This document shows positions 43,043 through 50,851 of a stretch of DNA of 64,000 bases, one piece after another. The position numbers and the translations under genes are program-made. Numbering within the stretch: position 1 is the first letter of the stretch; every line of letters starts with the position of its first letter. The notes under the pieces were generated by a model. The model was not told where the DNA came from, did not search any database, and saw nothing but the letters and a program-made list of their open reading frames with translations. Location: the NCBI RefSeq assembly GCF_001660485.1, contig NZ_CP013979.1, positions 1,116,001-1,180,000 on the forward strand, read 5' to 3'. The DNA comes from Agromyces aureus. GTDB taxonomy: Bacteria > Actinomycetota > Actinomycetes > Actinomycetales > Microbacteriaceae.

Positions 43043-44110
43043 CTAGGCCCCGAGGCGCGGCGTGCTTTCGCGGATGACGACCTCGGTCGAGACATCCGCT
43101 GAGGCGGCACGAGCGGATGCGGCATCCGCTTCGTCGTCGAGCGCCAGGCGCAGCGCCTGCTCGCCGATGCGCTCGAGCGGCATGCGCACGCTCGTGAGGC
43201 GTGGCGTCACGTCGCGCACGGTCGGGATGTCGTCGAAGCCGGCGACGGCGAGGTCGCGGCCGGGTTCGAGCCCCGCGTCGCGGATCGCGGACATCGCGCC
43301 CATGGCCATGACGTCGTTGAGGGCGAAGACGACCTGGGTGTCGCCGATGCCGGCCTCGAGGAGCCGGCGCATGCCGTCGTAGCCGCCGTCGCGGGTGAAC
43401 GCGCTGCGCACGAGCCGGTCGTCGGGCAGGAGCCCGCCCGAAGCGGCGAGGCCCTCGGAGAACCCGGCGATGCGGTCGTGCGCGGTGCGCAGCGACTCGG
43501 GACCGGTCAGTGCGGCGAAGCGGCGGTAGCCGAGGGACTGCAGCTCGACGGCGAGGTCGCGTGCGCCGGCCCGGTTCGCGAGCGGCAGGGTGCGGAACGG
43601 CAGGTCGCTCTCGCTGATGAAGACGGCGCGACCGCCGGTCTGCTCGTAGGCGGTGAGCTCGGCCTCGAGTGCCACGGCGTTCGGGTCGCCGATGATGCGC
43701 GACCCCGAGAGGATCATGACGCGGGGGCGCTGTCCGCGCATCGCGCGCACGAGTTCGAGCTCGCGTTCGGCGTCGCGCTTCGTCTCGGCCATGGTGACGA
43801 TGAGCCGGTCGTCGCCCGCCGCGCCGACGACGCCGGCGGCGATCGACGAGAAGTACGGGTCGGCGATGTCGGCGACGAGGAGGGCCACCGTGGTCGAGGT
43901 ACCGCGGGCGACGGCCTGCGCGGAGAGGTTCGGCGTGTAGGCGAGCTTCGCGGCCGCGGCGAGGACGCGGTCGCGGTACTCCTCGTTGACCTTGCGGGCG
44001 CTTCCGTTCAGCGACCGGGACGCCGTGGCGAGCGAGACGCCTGCCTCGCGGGCGACGTCGTGCAGGGTGGCCGGCGTCGATCGCCGGCTCTGGGGGCCGC
44101 CATCAGCCAT
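43043..44110 (-). CDS. LacI-family transcriptional regulator
   Basis: This 355-residue repressor has an N-terminal LacI HTH ('TPATLHDVAREAGVSLATASRSLNGSARKVNEEYRDRVLAAAAKLAYTPN', in blocks) and a periplasmic-binding-like effector domain with 'TTVALLVADIADPYFSSIAAGV', 'ALNDVMAMGAMSAIRDAG', 'VAGFDDIPTVRDVTPRLTSVRMPL'. The start at 44110 has AGGAGG 4 nt upstream. The motifs S..ATASR are the recognition helix. It lies upstream of the DUF993 operon and divergent from a Gfo/Idh/MocA gene; operators flank both. The effector is likely a sugar. Confidence 0.92.
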   Translation of the reverse strand: MADGGPQSRRSTPATLHDVAREAGVSLATASRSLNGSARKVNEEYRDRVLAAAAKLAYTPNLSAQAVARGTSTTVALLVADIADPYFSSIAAGVVGAAGDDRLIVTMAETKRDAERELELVRAMRGQRPRVMILSGSRIIGDPNAVALEAELTAYEQTGGRAVFISESDLPFRTLPLANRAGARDLAVELQSLGYRRFAALTGPESLRTAHDRIAGFSEGLAASGGLLPDDRLVRSAFTRDGGYDGMRRLLEAGIGDTQVVFALNDVMAMGAMSAIRDAGLEPGRDLAVAGFDDIPTVRDVTPRLTSVRMPLERIGEQALRLALDDEADAASARAASADVSTEVVIRESTPRLGA

Positions 44111-44250
44111 GGGTCCTCCTGGTCGCAGGTCGGCCGTACCGCGTGGGTTCGTCGCGTCGTCTCGGCCGAGCGCCTCGACTCTATCGCGCGGTTCACTGCG
44201 CCGCCGTTTGGCATCGCCATGTGTTGCTGGTAGAAATGTAGCACGCACGA

Positions 44251-44265
44251 GATAGCGCTTTCCCG
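44251..44265. promoter_or_regulatory. LacI-type operator half/whole site
   Basis: GATAGCGCTTTCCCG shares the AGCGCTTTCCC core. It lies between the divergent LacI and Gfo/Idh/MocA genes, where control of both is expected. Confidence 0.5.
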
Positions 44266-44304
44266 CCGATTTCGTGCCGATCGAGGCGCAGAACGGATGC
44301 CGCT

Positions 44305-44321
44305 GAGCAAGCGGTTTCTGC
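44305..44321. promoter_or_regulatory. LacI-type operator near the Gfo/Idh/MocA start
   Basis: GAGCAAGCGGTTTCTGC is a weaker member of the same family, 42 bp before the ATG. It makes a pair with the site at 44251. Confidence 0.45.
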
Positions 44322-44362
44322 ACCGGCGCCGCCCACCCACCAACGACGCGACGGAGCACAGG

Positions 44363-45706
44363 ATGGCGCAGCACGAACGGTACGCACTCATCGGCACGGG
44401 CAGCCGCGCCGGCATGTACATCGCCGCGATGTCCGGAACCGCGTTCGGCGCCGAGCATGTCGCCGAGGTCGCCGACCTCGTCGCCTGGTGCGACGTGAAC
44501 CCGGGCCGGCTCGACGTCTACGAGCGCGAGGTCGTCGCGACGGGACATCCGGCGCCCGTGCGCTATGCCGTCGACGACCTCGAGCGCATGATCATCGACG
44601 AGCGCATCGACCGGGTCGTGATCACCACGCCCGACTTCACGCACGCCGAGTACGTCGTGCGGGCCCTGCGTGCGGGTGCCGACGTGGTCGTCGAGAAGCC
44701 GCTGACGATCGACGCCGAGAGCGTGCGCCGCATCGGCGAGGCCATCGCCGAGACCGGCCGCGAGGTCATCACGACCTTCAACTACCGCTACAGCCCGCGC
44801 AACTCGACGCTGCGGCAGGTCATCGCAGGCGGACGCATCGGCCGGGTCACGAGCGTGCACTTCGAGTGGGCGCTCGACACGGTGCACGGGGCCGACTACT
44901 TCCGCCGCTGGCACCGTCAGAAGGCGAACTCCGGCGGCCTGTTCATCCACAAGGCCTCGCACCACTTCGATCTCGTCAACTGGTGGATCGACGCGGCCCC
45001 GGTGCGCGTCTTCGCCAGCGGCGGCCTGCGCTTCTACGGCGCCGAGAACGCCGAGGCACGCGGGCTCGGCGAGCGTCCGTCGCGCGGCACCGGCACGAGC
45101 GGCGACCCGTTCGCCCTCGACCTCGCCGGCGACGCCCGAATGAAGGAGCTCTACCTCGACCAGGAGCACCACGACGGCTACCTGCGCGACCGCGACGTCT
45201 TCGATGCCGGCATCACGATCGAGGACAACCTCGCCGCCCTCGTCGACTACGACTCCGGCGCGACGCTCAGCTACTCGCTGAATGCCCACGCCCCCTGGGA
45301 GGGCTACCGCGTGACCGTGAACGGCACCGAAGGCCGGGCCGAGCTCGAGGTCGTCGAGCGCGGCGCCGTGCTCATCGGCGACGACGGCCGCGTGGTCGTC
45401 GACCCATCGATGCATCCCGATGCCTCGGCCGTCGACGACGTGCGCCCGCACTCCGAGCGCCTCGTGGTGCAGCGACACTGGGAGGGCGCCGAGGTCGTGC
45501 CCATTCCCGAGGGCATCGGGAGCCACGGCGGCGGCGACGCCTTCCTGCTCGACCACCTCTTCCGGCGCGTGACGGATGACGCGCCGCTCGGCCGCGTGGC
45601 CGGCTACGCCGACGGCGTGCGCGCCGTGTCGGTGGGCATCGCCGGCAACCTCTCGCTCGAGACCGGCCGGCCGGTGCTCGTCAGCGAGCTCGAGCTCGGG
45701 GTCTGA
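44363..45706 (+). CDS. Gfo/Idh/MocA-family oxidoreductase
   Basis: This 447-residue dehydrogenase begins MAQHERYALIGTGSRAGMYIAAM, with the GTGSRA nucleotide loop. It has 'ADVVVEKPLTIDAE' (EKP) and a C-terminal domain with 'FNYRYSPRNSTLRQVIAGGRIG', 'GGLFIHKASHHFDLVNWWIDAAPVRV' and 'HAPWEGYRVTVNGTEGRAELEV'. The N-terminal ATG at 44297 is rejected because it would place the operator inside the protein; GGAG precedes the ATG at 44363. Longer than the usual 340-380 residues because of loops such as residues about 225-275. NAD(P)-dependent oxidation of a sugar or sugar glycoside is inferred. Confidence 0.9.
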   Translation: MAQHERYALIGTGSRAGMYIAAMSGTAFGAEHVAEVADLVAWCDVNPGRLDVYEREVVATGHPAPVRYAVDDLERMIIDERIDRVVITTPDFTHAEYVVRALRAGADVVVEKPLTIDAESVRRIGEAIAETGREVITTFNYRYSPRNSTLRQVIAGGRIGRVTSVHFEWALDTVHGADYFRRWHRQKANSGGLFIHKASHHFDLVNWWIDAAPVRVFASGGLRFYGAENAEARGLGERPSRGTGTSGDPFALDLAGDARMKELYLDQEHHDGYLRDRDVFDAGITIEDNLAALVDYDSGATLSYSLNAHAPWEGYRVTVNGTEGRAELEVVERGAVLIGDDGRVVVDPSMHPDASAVDDVRPHSERLVVQRHWEGAEVVPIPEGIGSHGGGDAFLLDHLFRRVTDDAPLGRVAGYADGVRAVSVGIAGNLSLETGRPVLVSELELGV

Positions 45707-45733
45707 GCGGCGCGCGGGCTCACCGGGGGCCCG

Positions 45734-45763
45734 CGTCCCCCCGCGCACGCTCGCGGGGGGACG
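45734..45763. terminator. bidirectional terminator hairpin
   Basis: A perfect 12-bp stem, CGTCCCCCCGCG / CGCGGGGGGACG, with a 6-nt loop lies between the convergent Gfo/Idh/MocA and aldehyde dehydrogenase genes. Confidence 0.8.
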
Positions 45764-45796
45764 CTCGTGGTTGCCCGGTGCATGGACGCGCGCGTC

Positions 45797-45851
45797 GTTC
45801 GGACGCGAATGGTCGCTTCGCATCGTGCATTCCGACCATTCGCGTCCGAAC
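45797..45851. repeat. 19-bp perfect inverted repeat, 17-nt loop
   Basis: Arms at 45797-45815 and 45833-45851 are exact reverse complements (start GTTCGGACGC, end GCGTCCGAAC). The element sits just downstream of the dehydrogenase gene (stop at 45870) and so may act as its terminator. Its size resembles the 16325-16388 element, but the sequences are unrelated. Confidence 0.8.
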
Positions 45852-45869
45852 CGCGGGCGGGAGCGCGGC

Positions 45870-47411
45870 TCAGGGCAGCGTCAGCACGCCGTCGAGGCGG
45901 CGGGGGATGCCGAGCGGGTTCGCCTCGCGCAGTTCGGGCGGCAGCGCGGCATCCGGAGCCTCCTGGTAGGCGACCGGCCGGAGGAACCGGCGCATCGCGC
46001 TGACGCCGACCGACGTGTGGATGGTCGTCGTCGAGGGCCACGGGCCGCCGTGCTGCTGCGCCCAGCTCACCGCGACGCCGGTCGGCCATCCGGTGAAGAG
46101 CACGCGCCCGGCGATCTCGGTGAGCACGGCGAGGATGTCGGAGAGGTCCTCGTCGGGCTCGGCGTGCACCGTGGCCGTGAGGCTGCCTCCGACGGCCCGG
46201 ATCGCCGCGAGCGCCTCGTCGATCGAGGCGTACTCCACGACGAGCGTCGACGGCCCGAAGCACTCGGCGAAGAGCGCCTGCGGGTCGGCGACGACCGCGG
46301 CGGCGGTGGTGGCGAGCACGACCGGCGAGCCGGTTCCGGTGGCGGATGCCGCGGCCGGGGCGTTGCCCGACCCGTCCACGTCGTCCGGCCCGCTCACCAC
46401 GCCCGCGACGACCCGTACGTCGGCATGGGCGGCGAGTGCGGCGACCCCGTCGGCGAACGCGGCGGCGATGCCGTCGGTGAGCATCGGCACCGCGGCATCC
46501 GCATCGCCCGACCCGACCGCCTGCGCGGCGACGAGGTCGGCGAAGCCGGAGCCCGCGGGCACGAAGACGACGCCCGGGTTCGTGCAGAACTGGCCGGCGC
46601 CGAGCGTGAACGACGCGGCGAGGCCGGCGGCGAGCTCGGTCGCGCGCGCCTCGACGGCGGCCGGCGTGATGAGCACCGGGTTGACGGCGCTGAGCTCGCC
46701 GTAGAACGGGATGGGGTCGGGACGCGACGACGCGAGGTCGAACAGCGCGCGCCCGCCGTGCAGCGAGCCGGTGAACCCGACCGCCCGGATCTCGGGGTGC
46801 TGCACCAGGGCGACGCCGGCCGCGCGTCCCTCGACGTGTCCGAAGGTGCCAGCGGGGGCGCCCGCGGCGGAGAGGGCGGCGCCGACGATCGCGGCGGTGC
46901 GTCGCGACAGGCGGGGGTGCGCGGAGTGGCCCTTGACCACGACGGGGCATCCGGTGGCGAGCGCCGACGCGGTGTCGCCGCCCGCGACCGAGAACGCAAA
47001 CGGGAAGTTCGACGCCCCGAACACGGCGACGGGTCCGAGCGGCCGCAGCATCCGCCGCAGGTCGGGCGTCGGCGGGATCGTCGTCGCATCCGGGTGGTCG
47101 ATCGTCGCCTCGAGGTAGGAGCCCTCGACGACCGCGCGGGCGAAGAGCCGCAACTGTGAGGTCGTGCGGGCGAGCTCGCCGGTGAGGCGAACGGGGCCGA
47201 GGTGCGACTCCTCGTCGGCGAGTGGCACGAGCTCGTCGCGCGCGGCGTCGAGCGCGTCGGCGACGGCGGCGAGCCAGGAGGCGCGCTCGGCGGCGGTCGA
47301 CGCGACGGTCGTGGCGAAGGCCCGGCGGGCCGCGGCGGCGGCCTCGTCGACGGATGTCGAGCTCGCGGCATCCGTCGACGGTGCGGCGAGGGCTGAGCGG
47401 TCGGTGGTCAT
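45870..47411 (-). CDS. alpha-ketoglutaric semialdehyde dehydrogenase (KGSADH-type ALDH)
   Basis: This 513-residue aldehyde dehydrogenase resembles 2,5-dioxovalerate dehydrogenases: 'RPLGPVAVFGASNFPFAFSVAGGDTASALATGCPVVVKGHSAHP', 'AVGFTGSLHGGRALFD', the catalytic Cys276 in 'LGAGQFCTNPG', and 'FAECFGPSTLVVEY'. KGSADH oxidises alpha-ketoglutarate semialdehyde to alpha-ketoglutarate with NAD(P). GGAGG precedes the ATG at 47411. It follows the enolase-superfamily gene by 71 bp and is last in the uronate operon, exactly the enzyme needed after KdgD. Confidence 0.9.
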   Translation of the reverse strand: MTTDRSALAAPSTDAASSTSVDEAAAAARRAFATTVASTAAERASWLAAVADALDAARDELVPLADEESHLGPVRLTGELARTTSQLRLFARAVVEGSYLEATIDHPDATTIPPTPDLRRMLRPLGPVAVFGASNFPFAFSVAGGDTASALATGCPVVVKGHSAHPRLSRRTAAIVGAALSAAGAPAGTFGHVEGRAAGVALVQHPEIRAVGFTGSLHGGRALFDLASSRPDPIPFYGELSAVNPVLITPAAVEARATELAAGLAASFTLGAGQFCTNPGVVFVPAGSGFADLVAAQAVGSGDADAAVPMLTDGIAAAFADGVAALAAHADVRVVAGVVSGPDDVDGSGNAPAAASATGTGSPVVLATTAAAVVADPQALFAECFGPSTLVVEYASIDEALAAIRAVGGSLTATVHAEPDEDLSDILAVLTEIAGRVLFTGWPTGVAVSWAQQHGGPWPSTTTIHTSVGVSAMRRFLRPVAYQEAPDAALPPELREANPLGIPRRLDGVLTLP

Positions 47412-47482
47412 GCGTCCTCCAGAGGGGTCGAGCGAGTCGAGCGGGGTCTGGCGGATGCCGCGGCATCCGCAGTTCGAAGCGA

Positions 47483-48547
47483 TCAGGCGAACCGCAGGCC
47501 GAGGCCGAGCTGCCCGGTGGTGCGCGCGAGGCTCGCGTCGAGCTCGATCGGAGACGGCGAGGCGAGCGCGCCGAGCGACTCGAACGAGGCGTCCTCGACG
47601 GCCTCGACGAGGTGGTCGCCCGGCAGGGCGAGCGCGAGCTGCGCCGAGAGTTCGAGCAGCAGGTGCGGGGCGAGGTCGACGCCGCGCGAGGTCGCCAGCG
47701 CGGCGATCTCGAGGAACGGCGTGATGCCGCCGACGCGCACGATGTTCGGCTGCACGAGATCCACTGCGCCGGCGTCGATGAACTCGGCGACCCGGTAGCG
47801 CGTGTGCACGTTCTCGCCGAGGGCGATCGGCACGTCGATGCGTGTGTGCAGGGCGACGTGCCCGGCGAGGTCGTCGGCCCGAAGGGGTTCCTCGATCCAG
47901 CCGAGGTCGAACGCCGACAGCTCGCCGATGGCGCGCTCGGCCTGCTCGAGGTTCCAGCGCTGGTTCGCGTCGATCATGAGCCCGCGGTCGGGTCCGAGCA
48001 CGTCGCGCACCGCGCGGATGCGGGCCACGTCGTCGGCGAGGTCGGGACTGCCGACCTTGACCTTCACGGCCTCGAAGCCCGCCTCGACCCAGCGTTCGGC
48101 CTGTGCGACGAGCTCGGGCAGCGGGTAGTGCAGGTTGACGCCGCTGCCGTAGACGGTCGCGGTGTCGTGCCGCCGGCCGAGGTGGTCGGTGATGCCGAGC
48201 CCGGCGCGGCGGGCCGCGAGATCCCAGAGGGCGAGGTCGAGGCCGGCCATCGCGATCGTGGTGATGCCGCCGCTGCCGCCCTCGTGCAGGTGCGCCCAGA
48301 GCGGATGCCACAGGGCCGCCGCATCGGCGTCGCGTCCGAGTGCGAACGCGGCGATGTCGTTCGCGAGGTGGGCCTCGACGGCGGCCGCGCCGATCGACGG
48401 GGTCCACGAGAAGCCGCGCCCCTGCGCGCCGTCGGAATCCTCGACGACGACCTCGACGAGCGAGAGGTCGCGCACGTCCGGCCCCCATGGGCGGCTGAGG
48501 GGAACGCGGATGCGCCGGGTCGCGAGGCTCCGGATCGCCGCGGTCAC
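47483..48547 (-). CDS. enolase-superfamily sugar acid enzyme (MR/MLE; cycloisomerase or dehydratase)
   Basis: This 354-residue enzyme has MLE/MR motifs: the KxK pair Lys162/Lys164 ('VKVKVG'), metal ligands Asp193 ('MIDANQRW'), Glu219 ('WIEEPL') and Glu245 ('LGENV'), and His295 ('LAPH'). It overlaps the kdgD gene by ATGA (48544-48547). Given uronate dehydrogenase plus KdgD beside it, the closest functional guess is a galactarolactone/glucarolactone cycloisomerase (Agrobacterium Gci-like) or an aldarate dehydratase. The N-terminal capping domain is shorter than in Gci, so specificity is open. Confidence 0.88.
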   Translation of the reverse strand: MTAAIRSLATRRIRVPLSRPWGPDVRDLSLVEVVVEDSDGAQGRGFSWTPSIGAAAVEAHLANDIAAFALGRDADAAALWHPLWAHLHEGGSGGITTIAMAGLDLALWDLAARRAGLGITDHLGRRHDTATVYGSGVNLHYPLPELVAQAERWVEAGFEAVKVKVGSPDLADDVARIRAVRDVLGPDRGLMIDANQRWNLEQAERAIGELSAFDLGWIEEPLRADDLAGHVALHTRIDVPIALGENVHTRYRVAEFIDAGAVDLVQPNIVRVGGITPFLEIAALATSRGVDLAPHLLLELSAQLALALPGDHLVEAVEDASFESLGALASPSPIELDASLARTTGQLGLGLRFA

Positions 48548-49620
48548 CGGGCCGGCACCGCCTCGGCGGATGCGCTCGCCTCGGCGCTCGCGCTCGCCGC
48601 GGGGGTCGCCTCGGCGCTCGAAACGTCGTCGGCGCTCGCGCCGGAGGCATCCGCTCGCCCGTGGTGGCTCTGCGGAGCCGAACCGCCGCCGAGCCGCTCG
48701 GCGAGCTCCAGCCCGCGCTCGAGGATCGCGCCGAGCCGAGCCTCCTGGTCGGGCGTCGGGTCGACGAGTGGCGGGCGCACCGAGCCGACGGGCAGGCCGC
48801 GCAGGCGCAGGCCCGCCTTGATGAGCGAGACGCCGAAGCCGGGCGTTTCATCGCGCAGGCTCACGAGGGGCCGGTAGAACTCGGCGAGCAGGGTCAGGCG
48901 GGTCGCCTCGTCGCCGTCGGTGTAGGCGCGGTAGTGCAGGGCGGCCAGTTCGGGGATCATCGCGAACGCCGCCGACGAGTACAGCGGGATGCCGATGCCG
49001 CGGTACGCGCCCTGGCTGAGCTCGGCTGTGAGCAGGCCGTTGAAGAACGCGAAGTCGCGGCCCGTGGCCTCGGCGGCGAGCACGATCTCCTGCGCGAGGC
49101 CGATGTCGCCCGTGCCGTCCTTGAAGCCGACGACCTTCGGGTTCGCGGCGAGGCGGGTGATGGCGTCGGCCGTGTAGCGCGCCGTGCCGCGGTGGTACAC
49201 GATCACGGGCAGGTCGGATGCCGCGGCGACCGCCTCGACCCACGCGACGAGTCCGGCGGTCGTGCCCGAGACGAGGTACGGCGGCAGCAGCAGCAGGCCG
49301 TCGGCGCCCGCGGCCTCGGCGCCGCGCGCGAGCTCGATCGCGTGGCCGAGCGGGCCGCCCGCGCCCGCGATGACGGGCACGCGCCCGTCGACGGTCCGCA
49401 CCGTGGTGCGCACGACGTCGATCGCCTCGCCCGCCGAGAGCGCGTGGAATTCGCCGGTACCGCACGCCGGGAACACGCCGCCGGGGCCGAACGGCAGCCG
49501 CGAGTCGACGTGCTCGGCGAGCAGGGCGTGGTCGGGCGCGCCGTCCGCGCCGAACGGCGTGACCGGGAAGAACAGCACGCCGTCGAACGAGGGTGCCTGC
49601 AGGGGGGTGGTCGTGGTCAT
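48544..49620 (-). CDS. kdgD: 5-dehydro-4-deoxyglucarate dehydratase
   Basis: This 358-residue DHDPS-superfamily enzyme has 'FFPVTPFGADGAPD', 'FPACGTGEFHALS', Tyr142 in 'VIVYHRGTARY', and the Schiff-base Lys167 in 'VVGFKDGTGDIGLA', which is the KdgD-specific 'GFKDGxGD' form. It dehydrates and decarboxylates 5-keto-4-deoxyglucarate to alpha-ketoglutarate semialdehyde. The core of about 305 residues is normal; the last 50 form an Ala/Ser/Glu low-complexity tail. ATGA overlaps both neighbours (uronate dehydrogenase upstream, MR/MLE downstream), giving tight coupling. Confidence 0.9.
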   Translation of the reverse strand: MTTTTPLQAPSFDGVLFFPVTPFGADGAPDHALLAEHVDSRLPFGPGGVFPACGTGEFHALSAGEAIDVVRTTVRTVDGRVPVIAGAGGPLGHAIELARGAEAAGADGLLLLPPYLVSGTTAGLVAWVEAVAAASDLPVIVYHRGTARYTADAITRLAANPKVVGFKDGTGDIGLAQEIVLAAEATGRDFAFFNGLLTAELSQGAYRGIGIPLYSSAAFAMIPELAALHYRAYTDGDEATRLTLLAEFYRPLVSLRDETPGFGVSLIKAGLRLRGLPVGSVRPPLVDPTPDQEARLGAILERGLELAERLGGGSAPQSHHGRADASGASADDVSSAEATPAASASAEASASAEAVPAR

Positions 49621-50654
49621 CTGGCCCTCGTTTCGAGTCGGTCTGCGTGTCGGGTACGGCCCGCGTCGGCGCGGTCGGATGGGGCGCGGTCGTCGTCGCG
49701 GTCGGATGCCCCGCGGTCGGAGGCCGAGCGCTCGGCCGCCGAAGGGCGGTCTGACGCCCCGAGCACCCGCTCGAGCGCCGCCGGCTCGAGTTCGGAGCGC
49801 CACGTGCGTTCGGGCCGCCAGCCGAGCAGTCGCTCGGCCTTGTCGATCGCGAACACGGGGCGGCCGTGGCCGAGCGCGTCGGCCGCCTCGCCGAGGGCGG
49901 GGGCGAAGTCGCGCCAGAGATCGGCCACATGGTGCACGGCGAGCGCGTCGGCGGCGCCCACGAAGAAGCCCTCGCCGTCGACGAGCTCGGCGGGCGCGTC
50001 GAGCCAGGCTCCGACGAAGTCGGCGGCGTCGCGCGCGTCGAGGTAGTTGAACAGGCTGACGGCCGCGAGCGCGGGATCGGCGAGGCGCTGCTCGAGCGTG
50101 TGGCCCTGCTGCGTGGGGGCGCCGGCCCACTCCTCGGGGGAGATGACGTAGCAGGGGCGGAAGAACCCGAACGCGCCGGGCGAGGTGCGCGCGAACATCT
50201 GCACCGTCTGCTCGATCACGAGCTTCGAGAGCGCGTAGGCGTTGGCCGGCTCGGGCGTGGTGGCCTCGTCGAGCGGCAGCCGATCGGCGTGCCAGGTCGG
50301 CGCGCTGTAGCCGAGCACGGTCGGGCTGCTCGCGGCGAGCACGCGCTCGACGCCGGCCTCGACGGCGGCGGCCAGCACGGTGTGCACGAGCGCGGTGTTC
50401 GTCATGAGGATGCGGCGCTCGGGGGCGCTGAACGGCACGGCGATGCCCGCGAGGTGCACGACGGCGTCGGGGCGCACCTCGTCGAAGAGTCGCTGGGTGG
50501 CCAACGCGTCGATCAGGTCGACCCTGCGCTCGTCGACCCCGGCGAGGTCGGCGGTCGTGCGATCGACCCCGACGACCTGATGGCCGGATGCCGCGAGGCC
50601 GGCGGCGACGCTGCGCCCGAGCCTGCCCGCAGAACCGGTGACGATGACCCGCAT
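49617..50654 (-). CDS. NAD-dependent epimerase/dehydratase-family uronate dehydrogenase-like protein
   Basis: This 345-residue extended-SDR enzyme has GxxGxxG at 7-13 (GSAGRLG), Asp31 for NAD preference, 'VVHLAGIAVPF' and YxxxK at Tyr140/Lys144. The operon with KdgD, an enolase-superfamily enzyme and KGSADH makes uronate dehydrogenase (aldohexuronate to aldarolactone) the most likely role; UDP-sugar or rhamnose metabolism are alternatives. The C-terminal 60 residues are Asp/Arg/Ser-rich and low complexity. AAGGAG precedes the ATG. Its start is 49 bp from a LacI-type operator. Confidence 0.8.
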   Translation of the reverse strand: MRVIVTGSAGRLGRSVAAGLAASGHQVVGVDRTTADLAGVDERRVDLIDALATQRLFDEVRPDAVVHLAGIAVPFSAPERRILMTNTALVHTVLAAAVEAGVERVLAASSPTVLGYSAPTWHADRLPLDEATTPEPANAYALSKLVIEQTVQMFARTSPGAFGFFRPCYVISPEEWAGAPTQQGHTLEQRLADPALAAVSLFNYLDARDAADFVGAWLDAPAELVDGEGFFVGAADALAVHHVADLWRDFAPALGEAADALGHGRPVFAIDKAERLLGWRPERTWRSELEPAALERVLGASDRPSAAERSASDRGASDRDDDRAPSDRADAGRTRHADRLETRAR

Positions 50655-50703
50655 GTCGCTCCTTCGCTGAGCCGGTGAGGCCCGGGATGGTCTTCGGATG
50701 CGG

Positions 50704-50721
50704 TTGGGAAACCGCTTTCTG
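50704..50721. promoter_or_regulatory. LacI-type operator
   Basis: TTGGGAAACCGCTTTCTG, 50 bp upstream of the uronate dehydrogenase start, in the divergent gap with a LacI gene. Confidence 0.6.
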
Positions 50722-50772
50722 GTCGCTACCATAGGTCACGACTGAGGCCGCCGACAACTCCGGGATCGTTTC

Positions 50773-50789
50773 GGGGAATCGGTTTCTCG
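50773..50789. promoter_or_regulatory. LacI-type operator
   Basis: GGGGAATCGGTTTCTCG, 63 bp before the LacI ATG. Together with the site at 50704 (centres about 68 bp apart) it could support repression of both genes by looping. Confidence 0.5.
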
Positions 50790-50851
50790 CGTCGCCCTCG
50801 CGCAGCCGGGCGACGCCGTGAGGCGGGTCGCGAACGAACGGGAGGATCCAC

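Noticed and set aside
42694..43125. ORFs through the GC tandem array
   Set aside because: They consist of the repeat translated in several frames, with Arg/Ala runs.
44297..44362. ATG at 44297 as start of the second Gfo/Idh/MocA gene
   Set aside because: It would place a LacI operator inside the protein and adds an Arg-rich extension; the ATG at 44363 with GGAG aligns with the Rossmann start.
44008..44421. Reading frame across the LacI/Gfo/Idh/MocA gap on the minus strand
   Set aside because: Covers operators and lacks any domain; composition is not coding-like.
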